Counted from the stretch's first letter, positions 52,823 through 62,805 are shown. The stretch: 64,000 nucleotides of DNA from Prevotellaceae bacterium UBA6417 (GCA_002439755.1 DJPH01000047.1:11316-75315), one strand, 5' to 3'. Numbers and translations: made by a program. Notes: a model not told the origin generated them from the sequence alone.

Positions 52823-55016
52823 TTTTCACGCCCTTTACTGTCTTCAGCTTCTTTATGATCGAGTCGAGCGCTGTCAGGTTGCCCACCATCAGTGTCAGAC
52901 TGCCCGAGAACAATCCATCGTTGGTATCGATGCTGAATGAGCGCATGTTGATTTTTTCTTCTTTACTGATGATGGAGCTGATGTTGTTGACCACTCCCAG
53001 ATCGTCGTTGCCCACAATGCGCAGCACTATGGGATACTTGTTGTCCGTTGTCCCTTGTCCGGCCCAGCGGGCTTTCACGATGCGATAGCCGAAGCGTTCA
53101 CGCAGGGCGTGTGCGTTGGGACAGTTGGTGCGATGGATTTTGATGCCTTTGTCTACGGTGACAAACCCAAAGATTTCGTCACCGTAAATAGGGTTGCAGC
53201 ATTTGGCCAAAGAGTAGTCCACGCCTTTCAGATTTTTGTCGATGACCAATACATTGTCATCGTGTGCCCACGCTTGTTCCTGTTCGTTGGTAAATTCCTC
53301 CGCGCTGTGCACCTCGGCCCTTTCGAGTTGGAACGTCTCTTTTTTATAGACGTAGTCATAGGCCTCCAGCACTTTTTCAATGTCCAAATCATCGTTGGCC
53401 AGGTCTTTGTAAAACAGGTTCAGCTCCTTGTATCCCAGTTTCTTTACTGTTTGGTTCAACAGAGTCGGTTCCAATTCTATCTTGCGGTTTCTGAAAGTCC
53501 GTTCCAACTGTTCGCGGGCTATTGCGCCTTCTTTCAGTTCCAGTTCTTTGATAGACTGTCTTATTTTTGCCTTTGCGCGTCCCGTCACCACAAATTCGAG
53601 CCACGCGCGTTTGGGCGACTGGCTGTTGCTTGTCAGTACGGCCACCTGGTCGCCGCTTGCCAATTGATAGCGCATCGAAACATTCTTGCCGTTTACAATG
53701 GCACCGATACATTTGTTTCCTATATTGGTGTGTATGCTATAGGCAAAGTCGAGCACTGTTGCCCCTTTGGGCAGTTTGTGAAGGTCGCCTTTGGGCGTGA
53801 ATACGTATGCCTCGTCGGTATAAAGTTCCGACTTGAACTGATCCATCATTTGTAGGTTGTCGTTGTTTTCCAACGCTGTGCGGATGTTGGCCAGCCAGCT
53901 GTCAATGCCGCTTTGTTCGGCCTTTATTCCCTTATACCTCCAGTGTGCGGCCAGTCCGTGTTCGGCAATCTCGTCCATGCGTTCCGTTCTGATCTGCACT
54001 TCCACCCATTTGTTCTCAGGTCCCAATACAGTGATGTGCAGGCTTTCGTAACCGTTGCTTTTGGGTATCGAGAGCCAGTCGCGCAGCCGCTTCGGGTTGG
54101 GGCGGTACATGTCGGTCACCATGCTGTAGACCTGCCAGCACTGCAGCTTTTCCTTTTCCAGCGGAGCATCGAGGATGATGCGGATGGCAAAAAGGTCGTA
54201 GACGCCCTCAAAGTTGCAATTCTGCTTTTTCATCTTTTGCCAGATGGAATGAATGCTCTTTGTGCGTCCTTTGATGTGAAACTTGAATCCTGCCTGTGTC
54301 AGCATCTCGGAAATAGGGGCTATGAAGCGCCTGATATATTCGTCGCGGCTCTTTTTCGTGGCGTTCAGCTTGTTTTTTATCAGGTAATAGGCGTCATGGT
54401 TCATGTATTTCAGCGACAGGTCCTCCAGTTCGCTTTTTATCTGATAAAGTCCCAGCTTGTGAGCCAGCGGCGCATACAGGTAGGCGGCCTCCTCGGATGC
54501 TTTCAGTTTGGCTTCGTCGTTTGTTGTATCCTTGATGCTGCGCATCAGGTTGGTGCGGTCGGCTATCATGATGAGTATCACCCTCATGTCTTCGGCAAAC
54601 GATACAAGCAGGTTCCTGAAATTCTCGCTTTCAACACTCGGGCTCTTCTTGTAAAGTTCGCGGATGTGTATCAGTCCGTGAAGTATCACCTTTACGTTTT
54701 TCCCGTAAAGCCGGTCAATGTCATCAAGTTCCTCTTCGGTCGTGATGTAGGGCATCAGCAGGCAGGCAATCAGCGAATCGTTTTTGAGCCCTATGTCTTC
54801 GGCCGAAAGAATGGCCGTCTGCATCGAACGTATGATGGGGTTCAGATTGAACATGCCGCGATGAAATCGGCCTTGGCCTATAATGACGGCCAAATGATGT
54901 TTCAGAGTCCTGTATCTGTCGCCTTCAAACATTTCGGGCGAATCGTTTCTCAGCCGTTTGAACAATTGAAAAAAGAGACTGCGCTCTTCAGCTGTGAATA
55001 GAACCGTATTTTCCAT
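52806..55016 (-). CDS. RelA/SpoT-family (p)ppGpp synthetase with degenerate hydrolase domain
   Basis: A 736-residue long RSH protein. The HD hydrolase domain (about 40-190) has lost its metal ligands. The usual H-P is N59-P60 and the HD pair is M88-P89. Only the D of ADR (D153) remains. The synthetase domain looks intact (GRTKSIHSIWQKM, YDLFAIRIIL, IPKSNGYESLH, EVQIRTERMDEIAEHG). Its charge motif is RLRD (311-314), the basic, bifunctional-like type. A TGS domain (YVFTPKGDLHKLPKGATVLDFAYSIH) and a C-terminal ACT domain follow. I predict synthesis without hydrolysis. The start is MENTVLFTAEE at 55016. Confidence 0.9.
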   Translation of the reverse strand: MENTVLFTAEERSLFFQLFKRLRNDSPEMFEGDRYRTLKHHLAVIIGQGRFHRGMFNLNPIIRSMQTAILSAEDIGLKNDSLIACLLMPYITTEEELDDIDRLYGKNVKVILHGLIHIRELYKKSPSVESENFRNLLVSFAEDMRVILIMIADRTNLMRSIKDTTNDEAKLKASEEAAYLYAPLAHKLGLYQIKSELEDLSLKYMNHDAYYLIKNKLNATKKSRDEYIRRFIAPISEMLTQAGFKFHIKGRTKSIHSIWQKMKKQNCNFEGVYDLFAIRIILDAPLEKEKLQCWQVYSMVTDMYRPNPKRLRDWLSIPKSNGYESLHITVLGPENKWVEVQIRTERMDEIAEHGLAAHWRYKGIKAEQSGIDSWLANIRTALENNDNLQMMDQFKSELYTDEAYVFTPKGDLHKLPKGATVLDFAYSIHTNIGNKCIGAIVNGKNVSMRYQLASGDQVAVLTSNSQSPKRAWLEFVVTGRAKAKIRQSIKELELKEGAIAREQLERTFRNRKIELEPTLLNQTVKKLGYKELNLFYKDLANDDLDIEKVLEAYDYVYKKETFQLERAEVHSAEEFTNEQEQAWAHDDNVLVIDKNLKGVDYSLAKCCNPIYGDEIFGFVTVDKGIKIHRTNCPNAHALRERFGYRIVKARWAGQGTTDNKYPIVLRIVGNDDLGVVNNISSIISKEEKINMRSFSIDTNDGLFSGSLTLMVGNLTALDSIIKKLKTVKGVKNVTRG

Positions 55017-55192
55017 ATGCCGCTTGGATTTGATACTACAAATGTAGTGGATTCTTTTGAGAAAAGAGCCATCCGATTGCCAAAACCGCACATCTTCTTC
55101 ATCTGTCATCTGCAAAAGCCTTTGAAAGGCAAGGCTGCAAATCAAAACACCGGGGCTGTGAATCATAACGGCAAGGCCGCCTTTTCGCAACA

Positions 55193-55224
55193 GACGGCTG
55201 CATGCAGACACGTATGCAGCCGTC
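55193..55224. other. Stable hairpin between glgP and the RSH gene
   Basis: GACGGCTGCAT (55193-55203) pairs perfectly with ATGCAGCCGTC (55214-55224), with a 10-nt loop. No T tract follows on either strand, so it is not a standard intrinsic terminator. Confidence 0.55.
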
Positions 55225-55232
55225 AGGGTGTC

Positions 55233-55260
55233 AAAAAAGGAGACCCGCTGGCGGATCTCC
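55233..55260 (-). terminator. Terminator after glgP
   Basis: On the minus strand GGAGA-TCCGC-CA-GCGGG-TCTCC (one mismatch) is followed by TTTTTT, 35 bp after the glgP stop. Confidence 0.85.
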
Positions 55261-55294
55261 CTCTGATATAGTATGAAAATAATAGTTACGTCTG

Positions 55295-57847
55295 TCAGAA
55301 CCAACGAACGTAACAGAAGTCCTGACGGTGTGGAAGCAGCGGGTGCTTGGGATACATGCGGCAAGCCACCTTGAAGCTTCCCGAGTTGTCGATGCTCTTA
55401 TTCATCTCGAACGTATACAGATTGCCCTCGTGCTTGACAACATTGAATGGCGTCACGTCGTAAACATGGTCGTTGCCGTCCGAATCAGTACTGATGGCTA
55501 CCATTTCAATGCCGATGGCATCGTTCAGCCCTTGTTCGTCCACAACGATGCGTGCCTTGTAGGTGCGGCCGCTCACAATGTTACCATCGAGTTGCGAGAA
55601 GTCTGACGAAACAATCTTGATGCTGTTCCAACGCGAAGCCACCAGCTCTTTCCAGGCTGCAATGTCTTTGGCCACCTTGTTGTTGTCAGCGCTGAGAAGT
55701 TTGAAACGATGGGTCTCCGGAACGTAGAATTTCCTGTAGTAATCGTCCAATTGGCGCTTCATGGTGTAGTGGGGGGCTATCTGGGCAATGGAGTTCTTGA
55801 TGGTTCTTACCCATTCTCTCGACAGGCCGCTTTGGTCGTGCGAATAAAACATCGGAATGATTTCGCGTTCCAATATATTATAAATAGTCGAGGCGTCCAG
55901 TCTGTCTTGATACTCTTGGTTTTCATACGTGCGCTTGTCTGTCAGTGCCCATCCGGCTCCTTCGCGATAGCCTTCCAGCCACCATCCGTCGAGTACCGAG
56001 AAATTAATCAATCCGTTCATTAAAGCTTTCTCGCCCGACGTACCCGATGCTTCAAGCGGGCGTGTAGGAGTATTCAGCCATATATCAACGCCCGAAATGA
56101 GGCGCTGCGCCAATTGCATGTCATAGTTCTCCAGGAAAAGAATCTTGCCCAGGAAATCAGGGGTCTGTGATATTTCGTAAATCTTCTTGATGAGTCCCTG
56201 ACCCGCACCGTCGGCAGGATGAGCCTTGCCCGTATAAATGAACTGTACGGGATAGTCCTGATTATTGACAATCTTCTTGAGCCGCTCCAGGTCGGTAAAA
56301 AGCAAATGGGCACGTTTATAGGTGGCAAAGCGGCGGCCGAAACCAATCAGCAAAGCGTTGGGATTGATTTTGTCAAGCAGTGAGACAACCCTCGATGGAT
56401 CGCCCTGGTTTTTCAGCCACGACTTGCGGAAACGCTTGCGGATAAATTCTATCAGCTCGGTCTTCTGCTTGATGCGCAAGTCCCATATTTCTTCATCTGG
56501 CACATCATAGATCTTCTTCCACACCTCTTCGTTGGATTGGTCGGCATAGAAATCTTCACCGAAGTATTTCTCGTAAAGGGCCTTCCATTCATGAGCAGCC
56601 CACGTAGGCATGTGCACACCATTGGTGACGTAACCGATATGATTCTCTTCGGGATAATAGCCGCCCCAGATGTTGTTGAACATCTTCTTGCTTACCAAAC
56701 CGTGCAGCTTGCTCACTCCATTGACTTCCTGACAGGTCTTGCACAAGAATGTGGACATGCAGAAACGCTCGTTGTGGTCATCGGGATTGGTGCGTCCGAG
56801 TCCTATGAAATCGTCCCAGCTGATTCCCAGTTTTCCGGGATAGCTTCCCAAATATTTGCCGAAGAGCGATTCGTCGAAATAGTCATGGCCGGCCGGAACA
56901 GGCGTATGAACCGTATAGAGCGACGAAGCACGAACGAGCTCAATGGCCTGATTGAATGTCAGTCCCTGATTGACATAATCGACAAGGCGTTGCACATTGC
57001 ACAAGGCGGCATGTCCCTCGTTGCAATGATAGATATCTTTCTTGATGCCGAGCTTCTGGAGCATGAGCATGCCGCCGATTCCCAAAAGGTATTCCTGCTT
57101 CAGGCGGTTTTCCCAGTTGCCTCCGTAAAGGGTGTGGGTGATGGGGCGGTCATATTCGGAGTTCATGCTGTGGTCAGTGTCGAGCAGGTAGAGCTTGACG
57201 CGGCCCACATTGACACACCACACGAGTGCATGGAGCGTGTAGCCGGGAAAAGGAACGTCAACAATCATCTGCTTGTCACCGTCCATTACTTTGGTGATGG
57301 GCAGGCGTTCAAAATCCTGTGCCTCGTATTTGGCAATTTGCGAACCGTCCATGGCCAGTTCCTGAGTGAAGTATCCGTAACGGTAGAGGAATCCGACACC
57401 GACCATGTCGACGTTGCTGTCGCTGGCTTGCTTCAGATAGTCGCCGGCAAGGATGCCAAGACCACCGGAATAGATTTTCAGTATGTGGCTCAGGCCGTAT
57501 TCCATGCAGAAATAGGCGACCGATGGGCGCGATGCATCCGGTTTCTGGTTCATGTAATCTTTGAAAGCCTTGTATACATTGTCTATCTTGGCCAGCAGCA
57601 CCTTGTCTTCCGACATCTTGGTGAGTTCTTCATAACTCAGCTTGCCGAGCATTTCGACAACGTTTTTTCCCGTAGACTTGAACAAGTCATAGTTAAGGTT
57701 ACGGAACAAGTAGTAGGCGTCGGTGTTCCATGTCCACCACAAGTTGTGGGCAATCTCGTCCAGGCACTTCAGTGCTTCGGGCATTTGCGATTGCACTGTC
57801 ACCACTTTCCAATCGGGTGAATTTACGTTACTTGCTTTAATGTTCAT
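55295..57847 (-). CDS. glgP: Glycogen/alpha-glucan phosphorylase (GT35, short form)
   Basis: Phosphorolysis of glycogen to glucose-1-phosphate. 850 residues. The pyridoxal-phosphate lysine lies in EASGTSGEKALMNGLIN. PHVCNEGHAAL-like HCNEGHAAL, FGRRFATYKRAHLLF and YFCMEYGLSHILKIYSGGLGILAGD are recognisable. It belongs to the TIGR02094-type short bacterial phosphorylases. The ATG at 57847 (MNIKASNVNSPDWK) lies 23 bp after the glycogen synthase stop. The longer frame overlaps that gene. It forms a two-gene glycogen operon. Confidence 0.94.
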   Translation of the reverse strand: MNIKASNVNSPDWKVVTVQSQMPEALKCLDEIAHNLWWTWNTDAYYLFRNLNYDLFKSTGKNVVEMLGKLSYEELTKMSEDKVLLAKIDNVYKAFKDYMNQKPDASRPSVAYFCMEYGLSHILKIYSGGLGILAGDYLKQASDSNVDMVGVGFLYRYGYFTQELAMDGSQIAKYEAQDFERLPITKVMDGDKQMIVDVPFPGYTLHALVWCVNVGRVKLYLLDTDHSMNSEYDRPITHTLYGGNWENRLKQEYLLGIGGMLMLQKLGIKKDIYHCNEGHAALCNVQRLVDYVNQGLTFNQAIELVRASSLYTVHTPVPAGHDYFDESLFGKYLGSYPGKLGISWDDFIGLGRTNPDDHNERFCMSTFLCKTCQEVNGVSKLHGLVSKKMFNNIWGGYYPEENHIGYVTNGVHMPTWAAHEWKALYEKYFGEDFYADQSNEEVWKKIYDVPDEEIWDLRIKQKTELIEFIRKRFRKSWLKNQGDPSRVVSLLDKINPNALLIGFGRRFATYKRAHLLFTDLERLKKIVNNQDYPVQFIYTGKAHPADGAGQGLIKKIYEISQTPDFLGKILFLENYDMQLAQRLISGVDIWLNTPTRPLEASGTSGEKALMNGLINFSVLDGWWLEGYREGAGWALTDKRTYENQEYQDRLDASTIYNILEREIIPMFYSHDQSGLSREWVRTIKNSIAQIAPHYTMKRQLDDYYRKFYVPETHRFKLLSADNNKVAKDIAAWKELVASRWNSIKIVSSDFSQLDGNIVSGRTYKARIVVDEQGLNDAIGIEMVAISTDSDGNDHVYDVTPFNVVKHEGNLYTFEMNKSIDNSGSFKVACRMYPKHPLLPHRQDFCYVRWF

Positions 57848-57870
57848 TGCTATATTGTTTTGTAATGAGA

Positions 57871-59529
57871 CTATATCTTTGAAGCATTGCGAAGAGCTAC
57901 GGCATAGGCTTCGTAGTAATGTTGAATGAAGTTTTTCCATAGAGCCTTGCGGGCAATGGCTTTGGCTTTTTGCCCGATGGCTTTGCGCTGTTGCAGGGAG
58001 AGTTCCATGTATTTGCTCATACTGTCGGCAATGACTTGGGCGGTTTCTTCGTAGCTGCTGTCTGTGCGGTCAACTACGTCTACACCGTCTTCAAGTCTGC
58101 TCTTATGGCCTAATGTTTCATTGACCCATTGTCCGAATCCCGACAGACAGGTCGTGAGACACGGAATGCCGAAAGCGATGCTTTCCAAGCAGGTGTAGCC
58201 CCACGGCTCGTAATAGGAAGGATAAAGACAATAGTCGCATCCGATGAGCCAGTCGTAGTAGTTCAGGTTGAAGATGCCATCCTTTCCGTCAAGATAGCTG
58301 GGCACGAACATTACGTGAAACCGGCAATCCTTGTCGGTACGGATGCCGTATGCGCGAATGGTGTTGACAATGCGGTCGTCGGCCATGTTATACAGCTCGT
58401 GGGTGATAAACGCATCAGGCAATGGCTCGCGGCTCTTGTCTTTGCCGTTCAGCCGGTCAAGCAAATCGCGGCGCGCTTCTTTTTTCCAGCAAGGAACGGC
58501 AATGACCGCCAAGACATCCTGCTTCAGATCGCGTTGCTGCATGCGGGCAAACGCATCGATGAGAACGTCAAACCCCTTGCAACGGAAATCATTGCGGCCG
58601 CTGGTCGAGAAAATGAAGGTCTTTTCGGCATCCAGTTGTGTACCCATCAGGCAATTGGCCACGTCTATCGTTTTACGGCGTGCTTCATCGCGTTTCCGGG
58701 CATACATTTGAGCTTTGGGTACGAATTGCTCTTCAAATCCGTTGGGCAGTATCACATCGGAGGCCTTTCCGAAAAACTGCTTACACTCCAGATCGGTTGC
58801 GTGGCTCACCGTAGTCAGGCAATCTGCATGGAGAGCGGCTTGCTTTTCGATACTATGCTTGGCTTCCATGTGCAATTCGCCTGCCATCTGGTCGCCATTG
58901 TAACCTTTGAAGTAGTCGTAGAGCGGCTTGTTGTTGGTGGTGATGGAACGTCCTATGCTTGTTGCGTGGGTGGTAAAGACGCAACCTATCCGCGGGCAGT
59001 GCTTTTTTATGTAAAGCATGCCGCATCCCGACATCCACTCGTGAGCCTGATAAACAACGGCTGCATCTTTTTTTTGCAGGAAATGCTTGTAGATGCATTC
59101 GGTCAGTTTGCCTGCGGCAAGTGAAAACATGCAGGCTTCGTCGTAGTCGCCGTATGCTTTCAACGAATCAACACCGAAGTCGCGCCACATGGCTCCGTAG
59201 ACATCGTTTTTCTTTTCAAACAATGCCGTAAAACCGACTAAAAATACAATGGGGGTTCCGGGAACATTCCATCGGCCTGTGCGTACGGCAATGCCGTCGG
59301 CTGCTGCCTGTTCGTTCCATTCTTGTAATAAACGGGAATCCTCAATGAAATCGGGATTCTCTTTTCCTTTCCATAAGTCCGGCCCGATATAAAAGATACG
59401 ATCTTTGTAGTCTTGCTGGAGTGTCCTTGCCTGAGTCGACAGTACGGTGTAGATTCCGCCAACCTTGTTGCAAACTTCCCAACTTGTGGCAAAGATGTAA
59501 GCCGGCTTTTTGTTAGTAGCTTTCATCAA
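57871..59529 (-). CDS. Glycogen synthase, GT3 family
   Basis: Transfers glucosyl units onto glycogen. 552 residues. The N-terminus FATSWEVCNKVGGIYTVLST, VYQAHEWMSGCGMLYIK, FTTHATSIGRS and the C-terminal YPSYYEPWGYTCLESIAFG mark the eukaryote-like GT3 glycogen synthases found in Bacteroidetes, rather than the GT5 GlgA type. GT3 enzymes typically use UDP-glucose; donor not proven here. The first of two adjacent Met codons is used. Promoter box 18 bp upstream. Confidence 0.92.
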   Translation of the reverse strand: MMKATNKKPAYIFATSWEVCNKVGGIYTVLSTQARTLQQDYKDRIFYIGPDLWKGKENPDFIEDSRLLQEWNEQAAADGIAVRTGRWNVPGTPIVFLVGFTALFEKKNDVYGAMWRDFGVDSLKAYGDYDEACMFSLAAGKLTECIYKHFLQKKDAAVVYQAHEWMSGCGMLYIKKHCPRIGCVFTTHATSIGRSITTNNKPLYDYFKGYNGDQMAGELHMEAKHSIEKQAALHADCLTTVSHATDLECKQFFGKASDVILPNGFEEQFVPKAQMYARKRDEARRKTIDVANCLMGTQLDAEKTFIFSTSGRNDFRCKGFDVLIDAFARMQQRDLKQDVLAVIAVPCWKKEARRDLLDRLNGKDKSREPLPDAFITHELYNMADDRIVNTIRAYGIRTDKDCRFHVMFVPSYLDGKDGIFNLNYYDWLIGCDYCLYPSYYEPWGYTCLESIAFGIPCLTTCLSGFGQWVNETLGHKSRLEDGVDVVDRTDSSYEETAQVIADSMSKYMELSLQQRKAIGQKAKAIARKALWKNFIQHYYEAYAVALRNASKI

Positions 59530-59546
59530 ACTTCTATTTCGAAATG

Positions 59547-59554
59547 CAAAGTTA
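59547..59554 (-). promoter_or_regulatory. -7 element of the glycogen operon
   Basis: TAACTTTG on the minus strand matches TAnnTTTG, 18 bp before the glycogen synthase ATG. Confidence 0.55.
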
Positions 59555-59808
59555 CTGATTTTTATTTTTTTGCCAGATACGATTCAACCCATTTTCTGCC
59601 TTCCCTTTTTGGCGATAGTCAGGACAAAAGCGCATTTTGTGCGATGGTAAACGTTGTTTTGTCATGTAGAATAGCAAAATGGTACATTCATGAACGGATT
59701 GCATGCAGTGCATTTTGTAATCTGACGAAGTCGTTCTAACATCAAAAAGAGATTTTCATGCATTATCTTGAAAATATCCGCTTCTTTTTTTCTGTTTCGC
59801 TTGGTATC

Positions 59809-59842
59809 TTTTGCATAAATTAGAAACAACCTTTTATCTTTG
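59809..59842 (+). promoter_or_regulatory. Bacteroidales promoter of ppdK
   Basis: TTTTG at 59809-59813, a 21-bp spacer and TATCTTTG at 59835-59842, 36 bp before the ppdK ATG. Confidence 0.72.
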
Positions 59843-59877
59843 CATGAGACATAACGAAAATCAATTATATACTGTTT

Positions 59878-62598
59878 ATGGAAAATAAAAGAGTGTACAC
59901 TTTCGGTGGCGGCCAGGCTGAAGGCAAGGCCGACATGCGGGAGCTGTTGGGCGGTAAGGGTGCAAACCTTGCCGAAATGAATCTGATTGGAGTCCCTGTC
60001 CCTCCGGGCTTTACGATTACAACCGAAGTTTGCAATGAATATTATCAGGTGGGTCAGGAAAAAATCATGAGCCTGCTGGAAAACGAGGTTACGGCGGCTG
60101 TAGCGCATATCGAGAAGTTGATGAACTGTAAGTTCGGTGATGCGACCAATCCCTTGCTTGTTTCTGTTCGTTCCGGTGCCCGTGCGTCTATGCCCGGTAT
60201 GATGGATACGATTCTTAATCTCGGCCTGAACGATGAAGTGGCTGCCGGTATGGTTGCCAAGACCAATAACCCCCATTTTGTTTATGACTCCTACCGTCGT
60301 TTCGTTCAAATGTACGGTGATGTTGTTCTCGGCATGAAACCTGTTAATAAGGAAGACATCGATCCTTTTGAAAAGATTATCGACGAGGTAAAAAGCGAGC
60401 AGGGTGTAGTTCTTGACAAAGACCTTTCAGTCGAATCGCTGCAAAAACTTGTCAAGCTCTTCAAGGCTGCCATTAAGGAACAGACGGGTGCTGATTTCCC
60501 CGATAGTCCCATGGTACAGTTGTGGGGAGCCATTTGTGCCGTATTCCGCAGCTGGATGAACGAACGCGCCATTCTTTACAGAAAAATGGAAGGAATACCC
60601 GACGAGTGGGGCACTGCCGTTAGCGTTATGGCCATGGTATTTGGAAACATGGGCGACACATCGGCAACCGGCGTATGTTTCAGCCGTGATGCCGGTAACG
60701 GTGAAAACCTTTTCAACGGTGAATATCTGGTCAACGCTCAGGGCGAAGACGTGGTAGCCGGCATTCGCACTCCCCAGCAAATCACAAAAATCGGTTCTCA
60801 ACGTTGGGCAGAACGTGCAGGCATCTCCGAAGAGGAACGCGCAAGCAAGTATCCTTCGATGGAAGAAGCCATGCCCGAAATCTACAAGCAGTTGAACGAC
60901 ATACAGGACAAACTGGAAAAGCATTACCATGATATGCAAGACATGGAGTTCACCGTTCAGGAAGGGAAGCTCTGGTTCTTGCAGACCCGCAACGGAAAGC
61001 GCACGGGAACGGCTATGGTAAAAATTGCCATGGATCTTGTGCGTGAAGGGCTGATTGACGAAAAGACCGCCCTTCTTCGCTGCGAACCGCAAAAGCTTGA
61101 TGAACTGCTTCATCCCGTGTTCGATAAGGATGCATTGAAAAAGGCCAAAGTTATCACGCAGGGTTTGCCCGCTTCTCCTGGTGCTGCATGCGGCCAAATC
61201 GTTTTCTTTGCAGATGATGCACAGCAATGGCATGCCGACGGCCATAAAGTGGTAATGGTGCGCATTGAGACTTCTCCCGAAGACCTTGCCGGAATGTCGG
61301 CCGCAGAAGGCATTTTGACGGCTCGCGGAGGCATGACGAGCCATGCTGCCGTTGTTGCACGTGGTATGGGCAAGTGCTGCGTTTCAGGTGCCGGAGCCAT
61401 TCTCGTAGATTACAAGGCACGCACCGTAGAAATTGAAGGTGTTACCTATAAAGAAGGAGACTATCTCTCCATCAATGGTTCGACAGGGCAGGTATATGCA
61501 GGACAAGTTCCTACCAAGGCAGCCGAATTGAGCGGTGACTTCAAGGCATTGATGGACTTGTGCCAGAAATATACCAAACTACAGGTTCGCACCAACGCCG
61601 ATACTCCCCATGATGCACAAGTGGCACGCGCCTTTGGTGCAACAGGTATCGGACTTACCCGTACAGAGCACATGTTCTTCGAGGATCAGAAAATCATTGC
61701 CATGCGCGAAATGATTTTAGCCGATTCTGCCGAAGGACGCGAAAAGGCATTGGCAAAATTGCTTCCTTATCAGAAAGCAGACTTCAAAGGCATACTTGAA
61801 GCCATGGATGGCTGCCCGGTCAACATACGTTTGCTCGATCCTCCTTTGCACGAGTTTGTACCCCATGATCTCGCAGGGCAGGAAAACATGGCCAAACAAA
61901 TGGGCGTAAGCGTCAAAGAAATACAGCAGCGCGTTGAAAGTCTGTCAGAAAACAATCCGATGTTGGGTCACCGCGGTTGCCGATTGGGAATCACATTCCC
62001 CGAAATAACCGCCATGCAGACACGTGCAATCCTTGGTGCAGCCTGTGAGCTGAAAAAAGAAGGCAAAAACCCGATGCCCGAAATCATGGTACCATTGATT
62101 GGTAATGTAAACGAGTTGAAGCAGCAAAAAGAGGTAATCAAGAAAACGGCCGAAGAAGTGTTCAAAGAACAAGGCATTTCATTGGATTTTGAAATCGGGA
62201 CAATGATTGAGATTCCTCGTGCAGCGCTCACCGCTGACAAGATTGCCACAGAAGCTGAGTACTTCTCTTTTGGAACCAACGACTTGACCCAAATGACATT
62301 CGGTTTCAGTCGTGACGATATTGCCAGCTTCTTGCCGGTATATCTTGAGAAAAAGATTTTGAAAGTGGATCCATTCCAGGTGCTTGACCAGGAAGGTGTG
62401 GGTCAGCTCATCAAAATGGCGGTAGAAAAGGGACACAAAGTACGTCCTACATTGCGTACCGGAATTTGTGGAGAACATGGTGGTGAGCCATCTTCAGTGA
62501 AATTCTGTGCCAAGATAGGTATGAACTATGCTTCATGCTCACCGTTCCGCGTACCTATCGCGCGTCTTGCTGCAGCACAGGCGGCTGTAGAGGAATAA
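59878..62598 (+). CDS. ppdK: Pyruvate, phosphate dikinase
   Basis: Interconverts pyruvate + ATP + Pi and PEP + AMP + PPi. In anaerobes it often runs toward pyruvate or serves gluconeogenesis. 906 residues. The N-terminal ATP-grasp domain begins LLGGKGANLAEM. The swivel domain carries the phospho-histidine in GGMTSHAAVVARGMGKCCVSG. The C-terminal PEP barrel has GIGLTRTEHMFF, GTMIEIPRAAL, FSFGTNDLTQM and the catalytic Cys region GICGEHGGEPSS. Full length, single gene with promoter and terminator. Confidence 0.97.
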   Translation: MENKRVYTFGGGQAEGKADMRELLGGKGANLAEMNLIGVPVPPGFTITTEVCNEYYQVGQEKIMSLLENEVTAAVAHIEKLMNCKFGDATNPLLVSVRSGARASMPGMMDTILNLGLNDEVAAGMVAKTNNPHFVYDSYRRFVQMYGDVVLGMKPVNKEDIDPFEKIIDEVKSEQGVVLDKDLSVESLQKLVKLFKAAIKEQTGADFPDSPMVQLWGAICAVFRSWMNERAILYRKMEGIPDEWGTAVSVMAMVFGNMGDTSATGVCFSRDAGNGENLFNGEYLVNAQGEDVVAGIRTPQQITKIGSQRWAERAGISEEERASKYPSMEEAMPEIYKQLNDIQDKLEKHYHDMQDMEFTVQEGKLWFLQTRNGKRTGTAMVKIAMDLVREGLIDEKTALLRCEPQKLDELLHPVFDKDALKKAKVITQGLPASPGAACGQIVFFADDAQQWHADGHKVVMVRIETSPEDLAGMSAAEGILTARGGMTSHAAVVARGMGKCCVSGAGAILVDYKARTVEIEGVTYKEGDYLSINGSTGQVYAGQVPTKAAELSGDFKALMDLCQKYTKLQVRTNADTPHDAQVARAFGATGIGLTRTEHMFFEDQKIIAMREMILADSAEGREKALAKLLPYQKADFKGILEAMDGCPVNIRLLDPPLHEFVPHDLAGQENMAKQMGVSVKEIQQRVESLSENNPMLGHRGCRLGITFPEITAMQTRAILGAACELKKEGKNPMPEIMVPLIGNVNELKQQKEVIKKTAEEVFKEQGISLDFEIGTMIEIPRAALTADKIATEAEYFSFGTNDLTQMTFGFSRDDIASFLPVYLEKKILKVDPFQVLDQEGVGQLIKMAVEKGHKVRPTLRTGICGEHGGEPSSVKFCAKIGMNYASCSPFRVPIARLAAAQAAVEE

Positions 62599-62623
62599 GC
62601 GTTAATTCGACTTAGTTATAGGA

Positions 62624-62674
62624 TTAGGCTGTAATTCTCCTGAAATAAGGAGGTTACAGCCTAAACTGTTTTTT
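62624..62674 (+). terminator. Terminator after ppdK
   Basis: TTAGGCTGTAA pairs with TTACAGCCTAA, with an inner CTCCT/AGGAG helix, then ACTGTTTTTT. Confidence 0.9.
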
Positions 62675-62723
62675 GTCGGTTCGTGCATTTGACCGCATAA
62701 ATTGAGCCAAATAAACGGCATTT

Positions 62724-62778
62724 GCATACACCTGGACATACACTTGTGAACATCGACGCATACACCATCGCATATACC
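62724..62778 (+). repeat. Iterated GCATACACC motifs upstream of the recombinase gene
   Basis: GCATACACC at 62724 and 62758, a GCATATACC variant at 62770, and an ACATACACT variant at 62736. Spacings of 12, 22 and 12 bp place them on a regular pattern just before the recombinase gene. They are candidate arm-type binding sites for the recombinase. Confidence 0.5.
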
Positions 62779-62805
62779 AAATTTTCATCGTTAAATCATT
62801 GATAT

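Larger units (their letters stand above)
59530..59877. other. Divergent intergenic region between glycogen synthase and ppdK
   Basis: 348 bp with no coding frame. It holds the two outward-facing promoter boxes annotated separately and an otherwise featureless, AT-rich middle. Confidence 0.8.

Noticed and set aside
53913..55001. Plus-strand open frame of 362 codons inside the RSH gene
   Set aside because: Antisense shadow of the RelA/SpoT-family gene.
56537..57820. Plus-strand open frame of 427 codons inside glgP
   Set aside because: Antisense shadow of the glycogen phosphorylase gene.
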